A stretch of 64,000 nt of DNA from Nematopogon swammerdamellus (Eukaryota > Arthropoda > Insecta > Lepidoptera > Adelidae), in assembly GCA_946902875.1 (NCBI GenBank), contig OX336358.1:15617694-15681693 (forward strand), read 5' to 3'. Positions 22,735 to 35,300 of the stretch are shown here, in pieces. The stretch's first letter is position 1; every line of letters starts with the position of its first letter. The notes under the pieces are model-generated. The model saw only the letters and a program-made list of their open reading frames with translations. It did no database searches and was not told the DNA's origin. The translations under genes and the position numbers were made by a program.

Positions 22735-23131
22735 AAAAAAATTGGTTGTCTGTAAAATCGGTTTACGGACGATAGTTTTACGTGATAACGTCATAAAGAA
22801 ACACAGCTATAAGAATTACCGTATTTTTTCGTACGGCACCCCTATCGCTGCCGTACGCCGTACATTTGTCGATTTCTAGCCTCGATTACCGTACGATACG
22901 GCAATTACCGTACGTTTGGCAACACTGCCGCTAATTTGTCGATTTCTAGCCTCGATTACCGTACGATACGGCAATTACCGTACGTTTGGCAACACTGCCG
23001 CTTGGGCCGATTGTGCCTCTCTATCGCTTGTTACGCGCTCTCGCTTGCACACACAGGCTCAGATGGAACGTGACACTTGTTCGTGCGTGCAGCCAGTGTT
23101 CATCAATTTATAAGACGTTATCACGTCAAAA
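22735..23131 (+). mobile_element. Family G inverted-repeat element with an internal 70-bp duplication
   Basis: Contains 'ttttacgtgataacgtc' near the left and 'gacgttatcacgtcaaaa' at the right, an inverted pair. A 70-bp segment (tttgtcgatttctagcctcg...) at 22865-22934 is repeated directly at 22935-23001. Partial copies occur at 42313-42470, 43262-43325, 50745-51018 and 51020-51145 on the other strand. Confidence 0.65.
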
Positions 23132-24074
23132 ACTTCCATATGGTTTTATTTCACGCACACGCAACGCAACTCTCACGGTGCTACCATATTGATTCAATAA
23201 CCATAAATCACTGGCATCTTGCACCGTCTGTGATGGATGGGCGTGCGTGAACGGGAATCCACGACCGGAAATTACACGATTTATCCATCCTACTCTATGG
23301 TACATTGGTATGCTTGCTCTGCTCCTCCATACATACCTACCTACCATACTATACTTTCCTATGAGAGATAGAGAGAGATGGAACTACAGTATTGAGTTCG
23401 AGGTTGGTTGGCGGACGGAAGTCAGTTTGTTTGTTTTGTTTGACATTTCTCACGGGATTAGCAAGCAAAGAATTTACCAAGTCAATAAATTGTGTTGTAT
23501 TCTCTTTGGGGAATACCGAAAGTTCGAGGGATTTGTACCTGTGATTTGCTTTTCGTGTGCATTTTTCAGGTACCTAAGTTAATTTTGATTCATAGATCGT
23601 TATAGATATTGATCGTTATCGGTTTTTATTTTCATTCAGAGAACCCTATTTTCAATGTGAACAAGTTTTCATAATTTTTGTGATGTCTGAAATCACATTG
23701 ATCTATTTGATTTTTTCATTGCTTGCTTACCATTCACGCAATACATTTTGGTCTATATAACAATATTTGTCTTTTTATTCCATAAATAGGTAGGTACATA
23801 GCAGGCATAAACGTTTTCAGTTTTCACCTTTCAGTTTTATAACATTTTACGTATTCTAATAATTCCCAACAGCTATTCATAGTCATATTCCTTTTAAATA
23901 AATATATGAGTAGGTACTGCTGTGTTCATAAATTAATATGAGTAACTATTGCGTAATTTCTTAAAATATCCCAAATAGGTTTCCTTACAAATGTAGTTTA
24001 ACACATCGCCTTCCGCTGCTCCTTCATCAAAATGAAATAATAATCTGCACTGCAGATAAATATTTAAGTTGTTA
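23132..24074. other. Intergenic upstream of TSPO
   Basis: AT-rich, no gene or named repeat recognised. The TSPO 5' UTR exon(s) and promoter may lie here; a GT-like donor cannot be chosen with confidence. Confidence 0.35.
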
Positions 24075-24370
24075 CACCTGCTGCTTCTCCGTTCGGAACC
24101 GGCGTAAAACTGTGGTCCCTTCCCTTCTCACTTGCCCCTTACTAGGTGGTAGCCTCAAATTGTAGCCAACTGGGTTGGTTCCACCGTACTGGATGTAAGA
24201 TGGCCGCATAGCAGCCTCGGTTGTGTTCTCCTCTAGTCCAGTATAGCCAGCAATCCAGGGAAGTCTCCGGTATGGCACCTACCTTCTCGGAGGTGATATT
24301 GGCTAGTCGAAGCATGCGCTTTGGCCCCTCCGACTCAGCCACCCATACCGGATTACATAAAAAAAAAAAG
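24075..24370 (+). mobile_element. Family C SINE just upstream of TSPO exon 1 acceptor
   Basis: Runs from 'gctgcttctccgttcggaac' through the shared core (ttactaggtggtag) to 'cccataccggattacat' and an A-tail at 24358-24369. It ends 40 nt before the acceptor at 24410. The tRNA-like head is missing. Confidence 0.75.
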
Positions 24371-24417
24371 TTTATATTTGTACACATTCATACATTCATT
24401 CATCCCTCAGTCAAAGC

Positions 24418-27400
24418 ATGACGTACACCGGCACCGTCGCGGCGATGCTTCTGCCCAACCTCGGCGGATGGGCCGGCGGTTTCTACACGATGAAGGAAGT
24501 CAGATGCTGCGGCCAGCCCACCTGGTACAGCACGCTGAACAAGCCCAAGTGGACTCCGCCCAACTGGGTGTTCGGCCCCGCGTGGACCACCCTTTACACA
24601 GGGATGGGTTACGCTTCGTACATGGTGTATAAAGAATGCGATGGTTTCACTGGTGAGTTTGATAAAAATATCTTTATAAACTTTGATATGACTTTTATAA
24701 ACTTTTATAACCTTACTATTTGGTGACGCGATGTATCGGCGTTTTATCTCGATGCTAAGCGCACACAGACGTGGTCAGACCATAGATAATAAAATAAAAA
24801 AGTCTGTTTTACGTGACATGGTTGGCTTCATCACCTTGGTGGACTAGGTGCTATGTCAGTGTTTTCCTTTCGTCGTGTCGGCTACACTGAAGTGGACGGA
24901 GAACGCGTACTATTTACGCGACCGCTTCAACCGAATTTTCATTCAGTGCGGTGACACCAATCCAAGCGGAATCAAATACTACCTGGTAGGTAAGGGAAGG
25001 GACCTACAGTTTATATTCTAAAACATTGTCGTACTTGCGTCGTCCGAAAACGAATCGTACACACATAGATGTACTTATTTATGAATCTGTCATTTGTTTT
25101 AATGAAACATTTGGAAGATTGCAATCAACTCTGGTATCTCATAGGAATCCGGTCACTATGTATTTTGTTAATGTGCTTACTTACTTAGTGTTGGAGTATA
25201 AATTAACTTAGCATGCTTGTTTTGTATGCAAATCAGAGCTTAAGTGTAGTTTGCCTGATTCCGTCGCCTTCCGCCTCGCGGGCATATCGTTTACATAATA
25301 GCTGTGTCTTTATAGTGAGATGACTCAGAAGTGAATAAGTGTGATGAAAAGATAAGTAATCTCAAGATTTCTTCCCTAATATCAAAGTTTGCCATACTCT
25401 GAGTGATAAGGACTCGGTTTACATCTTGCATTTACATTGCATCACCCCTATGAAGAAAAGCTAAATAGACTGAAAATATATTTCATCATTCGAATATCAA
25501 AACATTTTTTTGTAAAAAATTACACTTATTGCATCTTTTTTCATCGCGCAGTCGGGTAAAGAACTGGCCGAGTGCTAATCGGACTCACGCAACAAGGGGT
25601 TCCGTACCACTATGCTACTTGGTAACAATTGCGATCACGGATGTTGTAGGTGATGTAGCCAACCGTGTCAGTTTCCATAAAAATAAAAATATAATAATAA
25701 TAAATTGTGTTCACACTAGCATAGAAAGAAAGTCCTATACTTACTTTTCTTTGCTTTGGCTTCTCTTGCTAGAGGTCCATGGTTCAAATCCAACCGGCGT
25801 CTACCAATGAGTTTTTTCTGATCTGAAAAAATGTACATGCATACTTTAAGAGCGTTCCGTCACAGAATAGAAAAGAGTACTCCGTACAGAAGCTTCCCTG
25901 TACAAACACTCACAAAGAAATAGCTACTCTGCGACGACGCGATAAAGTACAAATTGACTCGCACAGAGCTGCATGCCTAACCACGATCACCACCTACATT
26001 TCGCTTCTCTTTCTGTCGCGTAACTCTATCTCGAAAGCGCACCATTCAGCGCGTGTAAGGGCTGTGTCTGGGCTGTCTTTTTGTGAGGAATAAAATAGAG
26101 ATGATACCTACCAACGATACGATATTTCGCTACGGCAAATTCATGCGAACAAATTCATGCATGCGTTAGCGTCACAATTAGTTTCTCACATGGAAGCGTG
26201 CAACCTTCCAGTAATAGTTTTGTTTGATCAATAAATGTAATGATCATCTACAATGTACCTATTGTTTTATTGGTGTTTTTATTGTATAAAGATCCACATT
26301 GAGACAGAGAACGAATGAATGTTCTATTTCTATCCTTATACGAATTAGGCCATACCTACATACCATGCTGTTCGGCGTCATCTAACTAATGTTATTGGCA
26401 ACATGATAATGAATGAATAAATAAATTACTAGAAATAAATCAAAATGGTGCACAATAATGACGTGATTTTGACATTTCTAAATTCGAAACGAAACCTATT
26501 AGATGCGCGTTGGCGCACGCTCGCTCTGGCTGGATAGCGACAGCCCACTGTTAACTTGTACATTAACCGGTACGCCAAGCGGTAGGCATTTAACGCGCGA
26601 CCTTGAGCGAGTGACGAAGGCCTGGTTCCGTGCAATTTGCACGACACGCTCTTAACCTCCATGGTTTGGATTCCATGTATTGTTTATTGTATAATTACAT
26701 TCATAGGTAGGTAACCTACGCTTGGATATGTCGAAAATTCTGGCAGTTCTAAATTCAATGCGAAGAAGAACTGACAAACAAACTTCGCAAGTTACAATGT
26801 TTTGTTAGTACCTTAAAATTATATTAAAGTAATTTACAATAATTAACCCATACTACCGCTCACAAGAGCATCAATATTTACTTATGAATACTCAAAAATC
26901 TGACCACTCTGTCTATTTACATTACCTATAAAAATGTAAGTCCACCGGATTGACTGGAGCAAATTGACCAACGCAATAAGCCCACTCTTGCCATACATTA
27001 AGTGGCATAAAGTGTATAAAAAAAAGTATCATTGCCATATTGTGAAATGACAGAACCAGATATGTTGTGCTCGCAGAGGAGGCAGCTCTCCCGCTGACGC
27101 TGTACGCTACCCAGCTCGCCCTCAACTGGGCGTGGACTCCGATATTCTTCTACAAACACCAGCTCAAGTGGGTCAGTAGCTTGCAACTAACATAAACTTT
27201 TTTTTTTTATGGAAACTGACACGGTTGGCTTCATCACCTACAACATCCGTGATGTCAGCCCATAACACCTAGGTGAACTAGGTGCCACGTCAGTGCTTCC
27301 CTTCGGTCGTGCCGGCTACACTGAACTGGACGGAAAACACAAACTATTTACATAGCCGTTTCGACCGACCTTTCATTCAGTGCGGTGGTACCAACCCGGG

Positions 27401-29431
27401 TGGGTTAAACCCTACCACCTAGTGATATAAGAAGGGAGTCATATCCCTTAGTCGCCTTTTACGACATACACTACCTAACTTTGATGCTTTCACATAGTAA
27501 TACTAGCTGTGCCCGCCCCTCCGCTCACCGTAAAGTCGAAATCCAAATGTTTATTTGTGTAAAAATGAGAAAAGTATGTATAGAAAATACAGTAATAGGC
27601 AACATTCCCTTGCCTTGAGGTGGTAGGCTCAAATTGTAGCCGACTGGGTTGGTACCACCGTACGGGATGAGATGGCCGCATAGCAGCCTCGGTTGTGTTC
27701 TCCTCTAGTCCAGTATAGCCAGCAATCCAGGGAAGTCTCCGCTATGGCACCTACCTTCTCGGAGGTGATATTGGCTGGTCGGAGCATGTGCTTTGGCCCC
27801 TCAGACTCAGCCAACCATACCGGATTACATAAAAAAAATATTACTCCCAATAAATAATGAATAATGTAGTACAGTTTGGCCTTATGTAGTAAGTAATGTT
27901 GCAACCAGAGGCGGACTAGCAGCCTTAGCCGCCCTAGGCCGTTTAGTACCAGCCGCCCCAATTCAATGCAGCCGCCCCTTTCAAGTTTATACAAATGTGA
28001 AGTTGTATGAAAATCAGTATTGCGTTCGGTTCAACCTGCCAAAAATATATTAGGTGCTTATTTTACATATTATAGTAAAAGTATTTTTTACAAGTTTTAC
28101 GGCAATATTGACCTTATAGTCATAGCAAAATTATTTTTTCCGCGTAAATAGTGCGTCATCACCTCCGCCGCGCTCACCACTCCCGCACGTCGCACGCACT
28201 TGCTCCGGCCGGCACCCTTTCTATTCTGTACCTGCGCTCACTGCTTCCAGCAGCAGGTACAGATTGGCCGCCCCTAATATCTGGCCGCCCCAGGCCCGGG
28301 CCTAGTCGGCCTATATGGAAAGTCCGCCTCTGGTTGCAACCTGTTTACACTTTCAACTTCCCTATCTTATTTTTATTATTTTTTATTTTGCAGCTCGATG
28401 TAAAGCACTAGACTTTCGTCTGTGTTTGCTTCACTATGGTTCTTTATTCTTTATACTTTATTCATCATTCATATGGTAGTACACTACGCTTGAATTTGTC
28501 CTGTTTAGTTTTTACAATCCGGTTCGATTACACCCACAAAGAAGAGCCGGCAAGAAACTTCGCAGGGGTTTTTTTTTTTCAACCTCTTCGATTACAATAC
28601 ATTGTGACTAGCTACACAATGGACACAGCTTACAGTTTTAAGATACAGTTTGAGAGCTAGAATAACTATAATTTAAGTTTGATAATTCTGACCACATAAA
28701 ATAAAAAGTAAAAGTATAAATAAAATCAGGTGTATAGAGCCTTTGTCAGAAATTGTTGATACAATTTATTGTTGCTCTTGGTGTAGCAGGAATTGTCGAA
28801 AATCAATCTCTGAAGGAATTGGTTGATTATTTCTGACTGCGTTCAATTCTGACCCCACTGCTCGGCTCATAAGAATAATGGCGTGATGCTATATAGCCTA
28901 TAACCTGGCAAGGATGTGTCACATTACATATGTAAAAACTGCAAGCGAATATGTTAAGCCGTTCTTGAGTTAAAAGCGAAGATACATACATTTATGCATG
29001 CATTACTAGGTGAAAACTTTACATGCCATCGTACTGGACGAAAGATGGCGTAGCAGCAACGGCTGTGTCCAGTATAACCAGCAATCCAAACGGTGTCATC
29101 TTGCCGGAGGTCATATTGGTTGTTCGTAGCATGTGCACTGGCCCCTTTGACTCAAGTCACCCATACCGAATTGCATAAATTATTTTTTGTGAAGCCATGT
29201 CAAACGCTTTTGTACACATTACAGTCGTTCTATGAGATCGTGGCGCTGACTGGCGCGGCGACGCTGTGCACCGCGGCGTTCTACCGCGTGTCACCGACGG
29301 CCGGGCTGCTGATGCTGCCGTACCTGGCTTGGCTCGGCTTCGCGGGCGCGCTCAACTACTCCATATGGAAGAGGAACGACGGACCGCGCGCCAAGATCAC
29401 CGAGATCATAGACGACATCAAGAAGAACTGA
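24418..29431 (+). CDS. TSPO: Translocator protein (peripheral benzodiazepine receptor)
   Basis: Coding exons 24418-24652, 27077-27171 and 29225-29431 (phases 1 and 0) give 178 aa, close to the usual 160-175. TSPO is a five-helix protein of the outer mitochondrial membrane that binds porphyrins and cholesterol. Diagnostic segments are all present: 'KPKWTPPNWVFGPAW' at 42-56, 'TQLALNWAWTPIFF' at 90-103, 'GLLMLPYLAW' at 137-146, and a CRAC-like cholesterol motif LNYSIWKR at 153-160. The start is the first ATG after a good acceptor (ccctcag, 24410), implying a non-coding first exon upstream. The exon 2 donor gtcagt is weak but preserves frame exactly. Both introns have gained SINEs, some very close to exons. 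The polar C-terminal tail (residues about 161-178) is somewhat long. Confidence 0.95.
24805..25013 (-). mobile_element. Diverged family A SINE in TSPO intron 1
   Basis: Reversed tail 'acatggttggcttcatcacc' through 'ggaagggacctacagtt'; no head and clearly older than the other copies. Confidence 0.6.
25555..25690 (+). repeat. Chimeric fragment: family D start joined to a family A tail
   Basis: 'ctggccgagtgctaatcgg ... ggggttccgtacc' (about 25564-25610) is family D-like, followed at 25636 by 'cggatgttgtaggtgatgta ... gtttccataaa', the 3' end of family A. Confidence 0.55.
25691..27076. other. Middle of TSPO intron 1, no gene seen
   Basis: AT-rich DNA with a tRNA-like B-box remnant (ggttcaaatccaaccggcg) at about 25781-25799 from a decayed SINE. 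No other element could be bounded. Confidence 0.4.
27198..27473 (-). mobile_element. Family A/B SINE starting 27 nt after TSPO exon 2
   Basis: Poly-T at 27198-27208, reversed family A tail and core, ending with a reversed family B piece (cttagtcgccttttacgac). The head is therefore B-like and not 5S-like. Confidence 0.75.
27615..27840 (+). mobile_element. Family C SINE body
   Basis: From 'gaggtggtaggctcaaattg' to 'accggattacat' plus A-tail. Close match to 24150-24370. Confidence 0.75.
27906..28332. mobile_element. hAT-like MITE with exact 8-bp target duplication
   Basis: 427 bp. Ends CAGAGGCGGACT and AGTCCGCCTCTG are perfect inverted repeats, flanked by GTTGCAAC at 27898-27905 and 28333-28340. 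GC-rich parts inside form further inverted pairs (gccgccctaggccg / ggcccgggcctag). No transposase. It lies in TSPO intron 2. Confidence 0.88.
28436..28735 (+). repeat. Family F dispersed repeat
   Basis: 'ttctttattctttatactttattcatcattcatatggtagtacac' type start, then 'acaatccggttcgattacac', 'ggcaagaaacttcgcagg' and an 'agctagaataactataattt' end. Same-strand close copy at 43584-43855, remnant at about 58838-58985. Confidence 0.65.
29023..29178 (+). mobile_element. Diverged family C SINE 46 nt before the TSPO exon 3 acceptor
   Basis: 'ccatcgtactggacgaaag', 'ccagtataaccagcaatcc', 'atgtgcactggcccctttg', 'cccataccgaattgcata' follow the family C order with many substitutions. Confidence 0.6.
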
Positions 29432-29769
29432 GGTTTCTCCCTTTACACTGGACAGGGCTATTCGTAGGTATGCCAAACAGAGATTGTTAACTAAGAACTC
29501 GTAGGTATGCCAAACAGAGATTATTAGCTAAGAACTGAACTGGGAGTGTCCTATTTGATTTCCTGCGAATAGACCTACTAGGCGGGACAGTGCTATTCGC
29601 AGGTATGAGGTTAGAGAGTCTTGTCCTATTTGATTCTATCAAAGTGAATGTTTTAGTGGTTTAAAAAAAAATACCAGGTTTGTTGAGCATGTCGTTTTTG
29701 TATCATGCAGGTATACCTACGAATGACAATTCCCCTTTACTATCTAGCTCAACGTTGGGACGCAGGGGT
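29432..29769 (+). other. TSPO 3' flank
   Basis: Contains two direct repeats of 'cgtaggtatgccaaacagagatt' type (29464 and 29500). No clear AATAAA close to the stop. Confidence 0.4.
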
Positions 29770-29962
29770 GTCAGCCTCGGTAGCTCAGGGTGCGGTCGTT
29801 CGACTGGTTGTTAAGCACACCTGGGCGCGGTCAGTACTTGGATAGGTGACCGCTCGACCGTCGGAGGCTGACCGCGGTTCGGATTCCACCTAAAACTGTA
29901 GGTTCCTTCCCTTCTTACCTTACTAGGTGGTAGGGTTTATCCCGCCCGGGTTGGTACCATCG
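29770..29962 (+). mobile_element. Family A SINE, 5S-head copy (3' truncated)
   Basis: Begins 'tcagcctcggtagctcag' (tRNA-like A box), then 'gggcgcggtcagtacttgg' at about 29823-29842, which matches insect 5S rRNA, then the core up to 'gggttggtaccatcg'. Confidence 0.8.
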
Positions 29963-30059
29963 CCCTCATCTCTGGCTAGCGGTGAGAGCGACTATAAACT
30001 TAACTGAGTTGTTTCCATTTTCGATTTGTTAAATGAAACTGGGGTTTTTTTAATTGAAA

Positions 30060-30337
30060 ACGTGACATGTGGCGCTGAGCCACCCATTAGGGGTCTAACG
30101 ACGCCCATGGACGTATGCGGGGGTTGCGAATGCCATGCCGGCCGGACAGGTGCCTATTCACGCCCCTCTTGAAGGACCCGAGACTGTACTTGGGTGTAAA
30201 TATACTGGCAGGGAGAGCGTTCCAAGAGTTACCTGTTATGTAGATGGGATGCAATCCCTTCCCGGTGCGCGTAGTGCGGAGGTGGAAAGGGGACGGCGGG
30301 ATCGCGTTAAACAGTTCCTCCGAGCACTCGTGGGGAT
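30060..30337 (-). mobile_element. LINE 3'-end fragment
   Basis: Reverse complement of much of 57570-57880: 'ggacggcgggatcgcgttaaa' corresponds to the RT C-terminal part and 'ggcatggcattcgcaaccc' (reversed) to the end. Frames are broken. Confidence 0.7.
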
Positions 30338-32281
30338 TAATTTATGGTTTTAACTAATAGGAAGAAAAGAAAATAGATAGGTACTTTATAAAACCCGACT
30401 ACGAAAACTACATGAAATAACAAGGAAAGTTTATCCAAAATGCTGTAGTCGGATGTGCAGTTCGACTACAGCCCTTTCGTTCAAATTTCCTTGTTATTTC
30501 CCGCGCTTATTGTAGTCAGTTTTTTTCTGAACAGTTTTCTATCGGCATGGAATATTTTAATGTATGTATTTTTTCTTTTTTTTTTCAGTTGCAGCTGCCC
30601 CTTCGTACGAATCGGCCTAAAGTCATTGATTTAATATTTCGCTGTAGTGTTGATTGTTGAACTTGTGTAGTATGCTGTTACTTAAACCGTACAATATTAT
30701 GTAGGTACCTACCTATGCTAAGTGTAATTTTGTATAAGTATATATAATATTTTTAAGTTTTGTTCCAAATATGTAACTTGTAAGGAAAGCACACCAAAAT
30801 GTCAATTCAATGTAGAACTAAGTGTCCTTATACAAAAGCTATGCTCTATGAATATTTTTCAATGGATATGAAAGAAGAAATATTATTTTTCGCCACGTAC
30901 AGATATAAGCACTATATCGTACAATGCAATATTTGCACATTTGAACAATTCGCACGAACCACTTAGAGCCTGCCGCGAGTATCTGTAGCAGTCACAATTA
31001 TTATTGTTTTTTTAAATAAAGCATAATTAGGCGCACCAGACTTGGCATTCGTATTTATATTTTGTCACGAAGCAATTTGTGTCGTGTTGCAATACGAATC
31101 ACGGTCTCCATCATGAAATCACGACGTGTCACGACTCGTGTTCGTGTTCCATTTCGTGTCCATTTCCGACACGAGTACCACGTCTGGTGTGCACATTCGG
31201 ACAAGTCATAGTGTATTACAAAATTTAGGAATGATGTGGTGATGTGGTATTGTGCATCGAGCGAAAAATTCCCTTCGTCTAAAACAGAAATTGATAAAAA
31301 GTTTCAATAATACTGTGGTTTGAAGCGAACAGGAAACATACACTACAATATCTTAGGTGCTACTTGAAATTAAACGTACAATGAAGATTATATTACCGAA
31401 CATCCGTTCACACTGCAGCTGCTTTGCGTTCATCCGGAAAAGTGAAAATATACAGATTGTTCCACGCAGAAAGTGAATGTTTGTAGGGTGTTGCAGTTTA
31501 GTGACACACACTTTGGAAATTTGTTGCATTTAATGCTGTGTTGTGAATATACGCTTTACATAGAATAAACAGTTCTCTTTTGTGGTTATAGTTATAACAC
31601 ATTTTTCTGGTTAAAAAGTCCAAACTGTAACTTGGATGCAGGAAATAGTATTTTTTTTTGTATTATTTACTTCATATTTTGATATGTCCATTTGTCAGCT
31701 ACTATATTATAACATGTATATTATGTGTGTACGTTCCATGGTGGCGTAGAGGATTTTCGGGTATTACCTACCTATACTTTTTTAGAAGTGAAGCATTTAT
31801 CTTTGTTAGAATTTAAATTTGAAACATTCTATAGTTATGAATATACCATTTATATCTGTGTTCGGTGTTTTATTTCTATAGGCCAGGGGCTCCCAACCTT
31901 TTTTAGATTAAGACTCTCAACATGTTAAATATTTTTTGCACACCTTTGAGATATTATATAGTAATTTCTAAGAACCTCTTTTATGTATATTAGGTTATAT
32001 AAATAGTTATAAATTAACTGAACTTTACCTGAGGATGAGGGGGCGGGGTGCGTGCGGAGTGTGGTGAAAACAATCTCACACCTTTTTAACAATTAAAATT
32101 TTTCCATCAAAGTAAAAAATCTTAACAAATTAAAAAGCCGGACAGTCGGGACGGCGTCCGAAAGTGCGGATATCTCTGGACAAATTTGCTCGGATGGTAA
32201 CACTACGCATTGGACCCTTTTGAAGCGATTTTGCGCTGAATTTAACAAAGAAATAAAAGATCTGCATCAAATACACAACTC
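30338..32281. other. Intergenic between TSPO and NOP14
   Basis: Includes a possible terminal exon (listed separately) and a short inverted pair, 'gcgcaccagacttgg' near 31031 and 'acgtctggtgtgca' near 31180, that may bound a small MITE. 'caggggctcccaacctttttt' at about 31884 resembles one end of a hAT element, with no partner found. Confidence 0.4.
30597..31020 (+). other. Possible 3'-terminal exon with poly(A) signal, owner unknown
   Basis: A strong acceptor (tttttttttttcag, ending 30596) is followed by a frame reading AAAPSYESA and a stop (from 30599), then AT-rich DNA ending with AATAAA at 31015-31020. It could be an alternative last exon or 3' UTR exon of TSPO, or of a gene not otherwise visible. 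Confidence 0.3.
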
Positions 32282-32287
32282 TTTATT
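32282..32287 (-). terminator. Poly(A) signal of NOP14
   Basis: TTTATT on the + strand is AATAAA on the - strand, about 65 nt beyond the NOP14 stop. Confidence 0.65.
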
Positions 32288-32352
32288 ATTTTTGCTTACG
32301 CACATCTTAAAGGTTTAGTTCACATGAACTTGTATTTATATTTAGCTTAGTT

Positions 32353-35300
32353 TTACTTCTGTCGCTTCAGCTTGTTGAGCTCTCCCTGTTGAATCGAAGC
32401 GTCCTTGAAGATCTCCTTCACCTTATTCTTTCGAATGTTGTCACTGAAAACAAAAATTAAATAAGACATTTTCTTCCCCATTTGATCTATCAGAATATGT
32501 CAATGTCTCGGTGGCGTCGAGTGCGGTATACAAATGTCCTTTCTACAGTACTACATTGTAGAAACCAACCCACGCGCTTCTCCACATCCCTAGTTTGTAA
32601 AGAATGCCGCATGGCACAAAACTCGCGTTTTGTGACCATTTTTAGGTTTGGAAAATGGTAAAAAGAAATGTTACAGTGTCACTTCATTGTCTGTCCGTCT
32701 GTCTTATCTGTATGTTACAGCCCATAGGTGTGCCGAGGGCGGGGTTTTCGGGGTACAAACCCGCCTGCTCTCCCCACCGAAACATAGAATAATAATTTGC
32801 ACACTAAGGATGCGATGGTTCGACCACCTCACAGTGTCAAATATGACCTTAAAATCGGACACATTCTTTTTATTCCAGAAATTAATAGATTTAGTTATTT
32901 AAAATGCTAGAGTAAAACTCCCCCGCCTCTGCGACTTTTAGTTTAGGAGATATAATTTTTTGAAAATTACACTTTTTTAGTTTCGGAAAAACGAAAAATA
33001 ATTCTACAATTAAAACTAAGCTACTTATTTAAATTTCACTCAGCCTTATCAAAGACCCTTTCGAATATCCACATTTGAAAAGTTATTCGAGGCTGTGAAA
33101 GTTTACAGAAATCGAATTATATTTATTTTTAATTTTTTTTATTTTATTTTTTTTCTCCTAGATCCCATAGTAGTAGGCGGAGATATTTATACCGAAAATA
33201 GTTCACTGTTTCCTCTGTCCGTTAAAAAAAAACCGACGCCTAATTCCATGGGATTAAGAAGTTACAGGAGTTATTCGCTATGGGCTAGGGTTGTTACTAG
33301 AATGAATAAAAATTTTCCCATTTTTTATTTATTTATTTTTGACATTTGATTAATTTTATTGTATTGTTTCGTGATTTCTTTTAATAATAACTAGCTTGTT
33401 TAGGTTTTTGTTTTTGTTTTTTTTTTGTGTTTTTTTTATGGAAACTGACACGGCTCGCTAAATCACCTACACTACAGCATCCGTGATGTCAGCCCATAAC
33501 ACCGGGAGAACTAGGTATGCATGCCATCAGTGGCGGCTGGCCCTTAAGTGCACTCGTGCGCCGCACTACCACAAAACAGCGCCTTCACCCGAAAGAAATA
33601 AACAAATTAAAATATTAAACATTTCCATGAATATCACCGATCGAAGTAAAAATATCAAACTGGATTCGTTCCTATTTCCTAGACAACAAGGCACGATTTT
33701 GCTGTACGTAATACGTACTACATACTACGCATCGCCGCGCCGCCGAGCTCGCCGCCGCGCCGCCGAGTGCATTAGAAAACACCGCGAACGTCTCTTGTAT
33801 TGATACTATGAGAAAATGTCTAACGCCGCTGCCCCGCCGCGTGAAACAAAACACTCTTCATACGATTATGTGTGGAACAAGGTTGCGTTCTGCGTGTGAC
33901 ACACGACGGAAAAAGAAGGACAGTATATTGTGGATAGACGCGAGTGCGACACGTCGCGACCGAGCCAGCCGACGATGAGCCGAAGTAAGCCGAGATCGTG
34001 AACCCGACCGCGGGCACGTGCGGGCGGGAGCGCGCGGGCGCGGCGGGGGCGATCCAAACTCTGGGTCGAAGATACACACAAGCGCTAAGTACCTACATGC
34101 ACTTATAATGCGCGGCGCGGATCTCGGCGTGTCGCCTCCGCAGCGGTTCGTCAGTGTTCTCCCTCGCACCCGCACCGTACTTGTATAGTGTATTCGCGTG
34201 GCGGGTCGCCCGCTGCGGCGACGACACGCCGAGATCCGTCCCGCGCACTATACGCTGTTGCACGACTCGACAGGCGAGTCCATTTTTGGAATATGGGTTG
34301 TTTCTTATATATAACAGATCGAGTTTGCAATTGAATATTTGAATTATTCGAATATCGATTTGATACATATTCGAATGGTAATTTATAAAATATTCGAATG
34401 TTACGACAAACATTAATGCGTTACAAAAATATTTCGCTATTTTAGTTAAAGTCAAAAAATGGAATCACCCAAAGAGCTAGGCAGGCGTTGTTTGGCGCGC
34501 CTCTCAGTTCGGGGCGAGACGAGACCCGTCGTCGCGTGACGCGTCGGTTCGGTCGACCGACAATCGCCGCGCCGCCGCGCCGGGATGTTTTGCAAATCCG
34601 TTTTTTAGCAGTTTGAACGACTTTTCGTCAGTTAACATGTACATTGTGAAGTTTTCTTCATTGCCCGGCGCGGCAAGGACGCGACACCGACGCGACACAA
34701 ACATTGATATCTACCGCACGCTGTCTGGCCGGGCGGGCGCGGGCGACGCCTCGCGCGCGGGTGCGCTGGAGGCGCGGCTCTCTCGTGGCCACTGCGCGCG
34801 CAGTGAAGTGTCGCTTTGGTTCTTCGAGCAATTAGGACGCTGGGTGGGTACATAATTTTTGCAAATAAGTCAAGACCGCGGTATCCATTAGATTCACGTT
34901 TGGGTATAGTACTAAGTAGCTAGCGCACACCCAGTCCCATAGGTCACCAGCCGCCACTGCATGCCATGTCAGTGTTTCCCTTCATTTCATGTCGGCTACT
35001 ATGTATAAAATTGGGGAGGCGTATGTCCAGCAGTGAACACATACACACTGACTGACTAACTGACCAGTCCATATACATCCACTGCTGGGACCATATCATC
35101 ATTTTGCGGAAAAATAAAAGATTTTGTAAAGTGCCAACCCTATTGCCCGAAACTTGATAATTGCACTAAAATGAGCATAACTTCTTAAACCCATGGAATT
35201 AGGCGTCGGTTTTTTTTTAACGGACAGAGGAAATAGTGAACTATTTTCGGTATAAATATCTCCGCCTACTACTACGGGATCTAGGAGAAAAAAAATAAAA

